Shown in pieces: positions 63,959 to 64,000 of a stretch of DNA of 64,000 nt. Position 1 is the stretch's first letter; each line of letters opens with the position of its first letter. Position numbers and translations under genes: made by a program. Source of the stretch: PGYR01 sp048267165 (GTDB taxonomy: Bacteria; Bacteroidota; Ignavibacteria; Kapaibacteriales; UBA2268); assembly GCA_048267165.1 (NCBI GenBank), contig JBLWYD010000009.1, forward strand, positions 37,429-101,428. The letters run 5' to 3'. A model generated the notes under the pieces. The model was not told where the DNA came from, made no database searches, and was given only the letters and a program-made list of their open reading frames with translations.

Positions 63959-64000
63959 CTCTAATATATGAGATTCAAAGTTCTACTTCAATGAAGAATG

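Noticed and set aside
1..64000. CRISPR array or prophage
   Set aside because: No regularly spaced identical repeats, cas genes, phage structural genes or phage integrase were seen on either strand.

Overview
The window looks like a chromosome segment of a Gram-negative, AT-rich member of the Bacteroidota/Chlorobiota (FCB) group. It encodes a flagellar rod/ring/hook-junction operon that includes the P- and L-ring genes, so there is an outer membrane. It also encodes many large secreted proteins ending in type IX secretion (Por) sorting domains, a TonB-dependent receptor with a DUF4249-type lipoprotein, and three OmpA proteins with PD40 propellers. Flagella together with T9SS cargo are unusual for classical Bacteroidetes. 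An Ignavibacteria/Kapaibacteriota-like lineage would fit, but this is an inference from gene content only.

Layout. 1-3.2 kb: the 3' end of a PD40/OmpA envelope gene, a small hypothetical gene, a decayed C-terminus of a copper-type P-ATPase, and an FtsX/LolE-like permease. 3.4-11.3 kb: a compact flagellar operon (small orf, flgF, flgG, flgA, flgH, flgI, flgJ-like with a transglycosylase domain, flgN, flgK, flgL) with start/stop spacing of a few bases. 11.7-15.1 kb: a 1149-residue T9SS cargo with Ig-like repeats. 15.5-18.0 kb (minus): Fe-S assembly genes (A-type carrier, PaaE-like reductase, SufT-like, SufE). 18.3-24.2 kb (minus): pheT, a coiled-coil gene, zapA, a candidate 6S RNA and rny, in the direction of transcription. 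24.4-36.2 kb: PD40/OmpA protein, DUF4249 lipoprotein plus TonB receptor, T9SS proteins, a methyltransferase/methyltransferase/acyltransferase trio and tRNA-Phe. 36.6-44.7 kb (minus): a lipoprotein, then sugar-modification genes (DegT aminotransferase, FemAB/GNAT-like, Gfo/Idh oxidoreductase) interrupted by a 3-kb array of small unrelated ORFs. 44.8-51.7 kb: M15 peptidase, FMN reductase, tandem PPK2 kinases, O-methyltransferase and a third PD40/OmpA protein. 52.6-59.1 kb: two T9SS proteins, one of 1752 residues. 59.3-64 kb: a type IIG-like restriction-modification polypeptide and a co-transcribed unknown gene at the window edge.

The most interesting region is the small-ORF array at 40.57-43.56 kb. 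All six ORFs lie on one strand. Each monocistronic unit, and one three-gene unit, is followed by a short imperfectly palindromic segment with recurring end motifs (AACGTT/AACGGTT on one side, GTTGTG plus GTCGTTTTTT on the other). This is the architecture of integron gene cassettes without an integrase (CALIN-like), placed between genes for nucleotide-sugar modification. Other signals are a candidate 6S RNA between zapA and rny, a perfect 16-bp palindrome in front of the A-type Fe-S carrier gene, families of dispersed palindromic repeats, and an unknown gene 6 bases after the restriction-modification gene.
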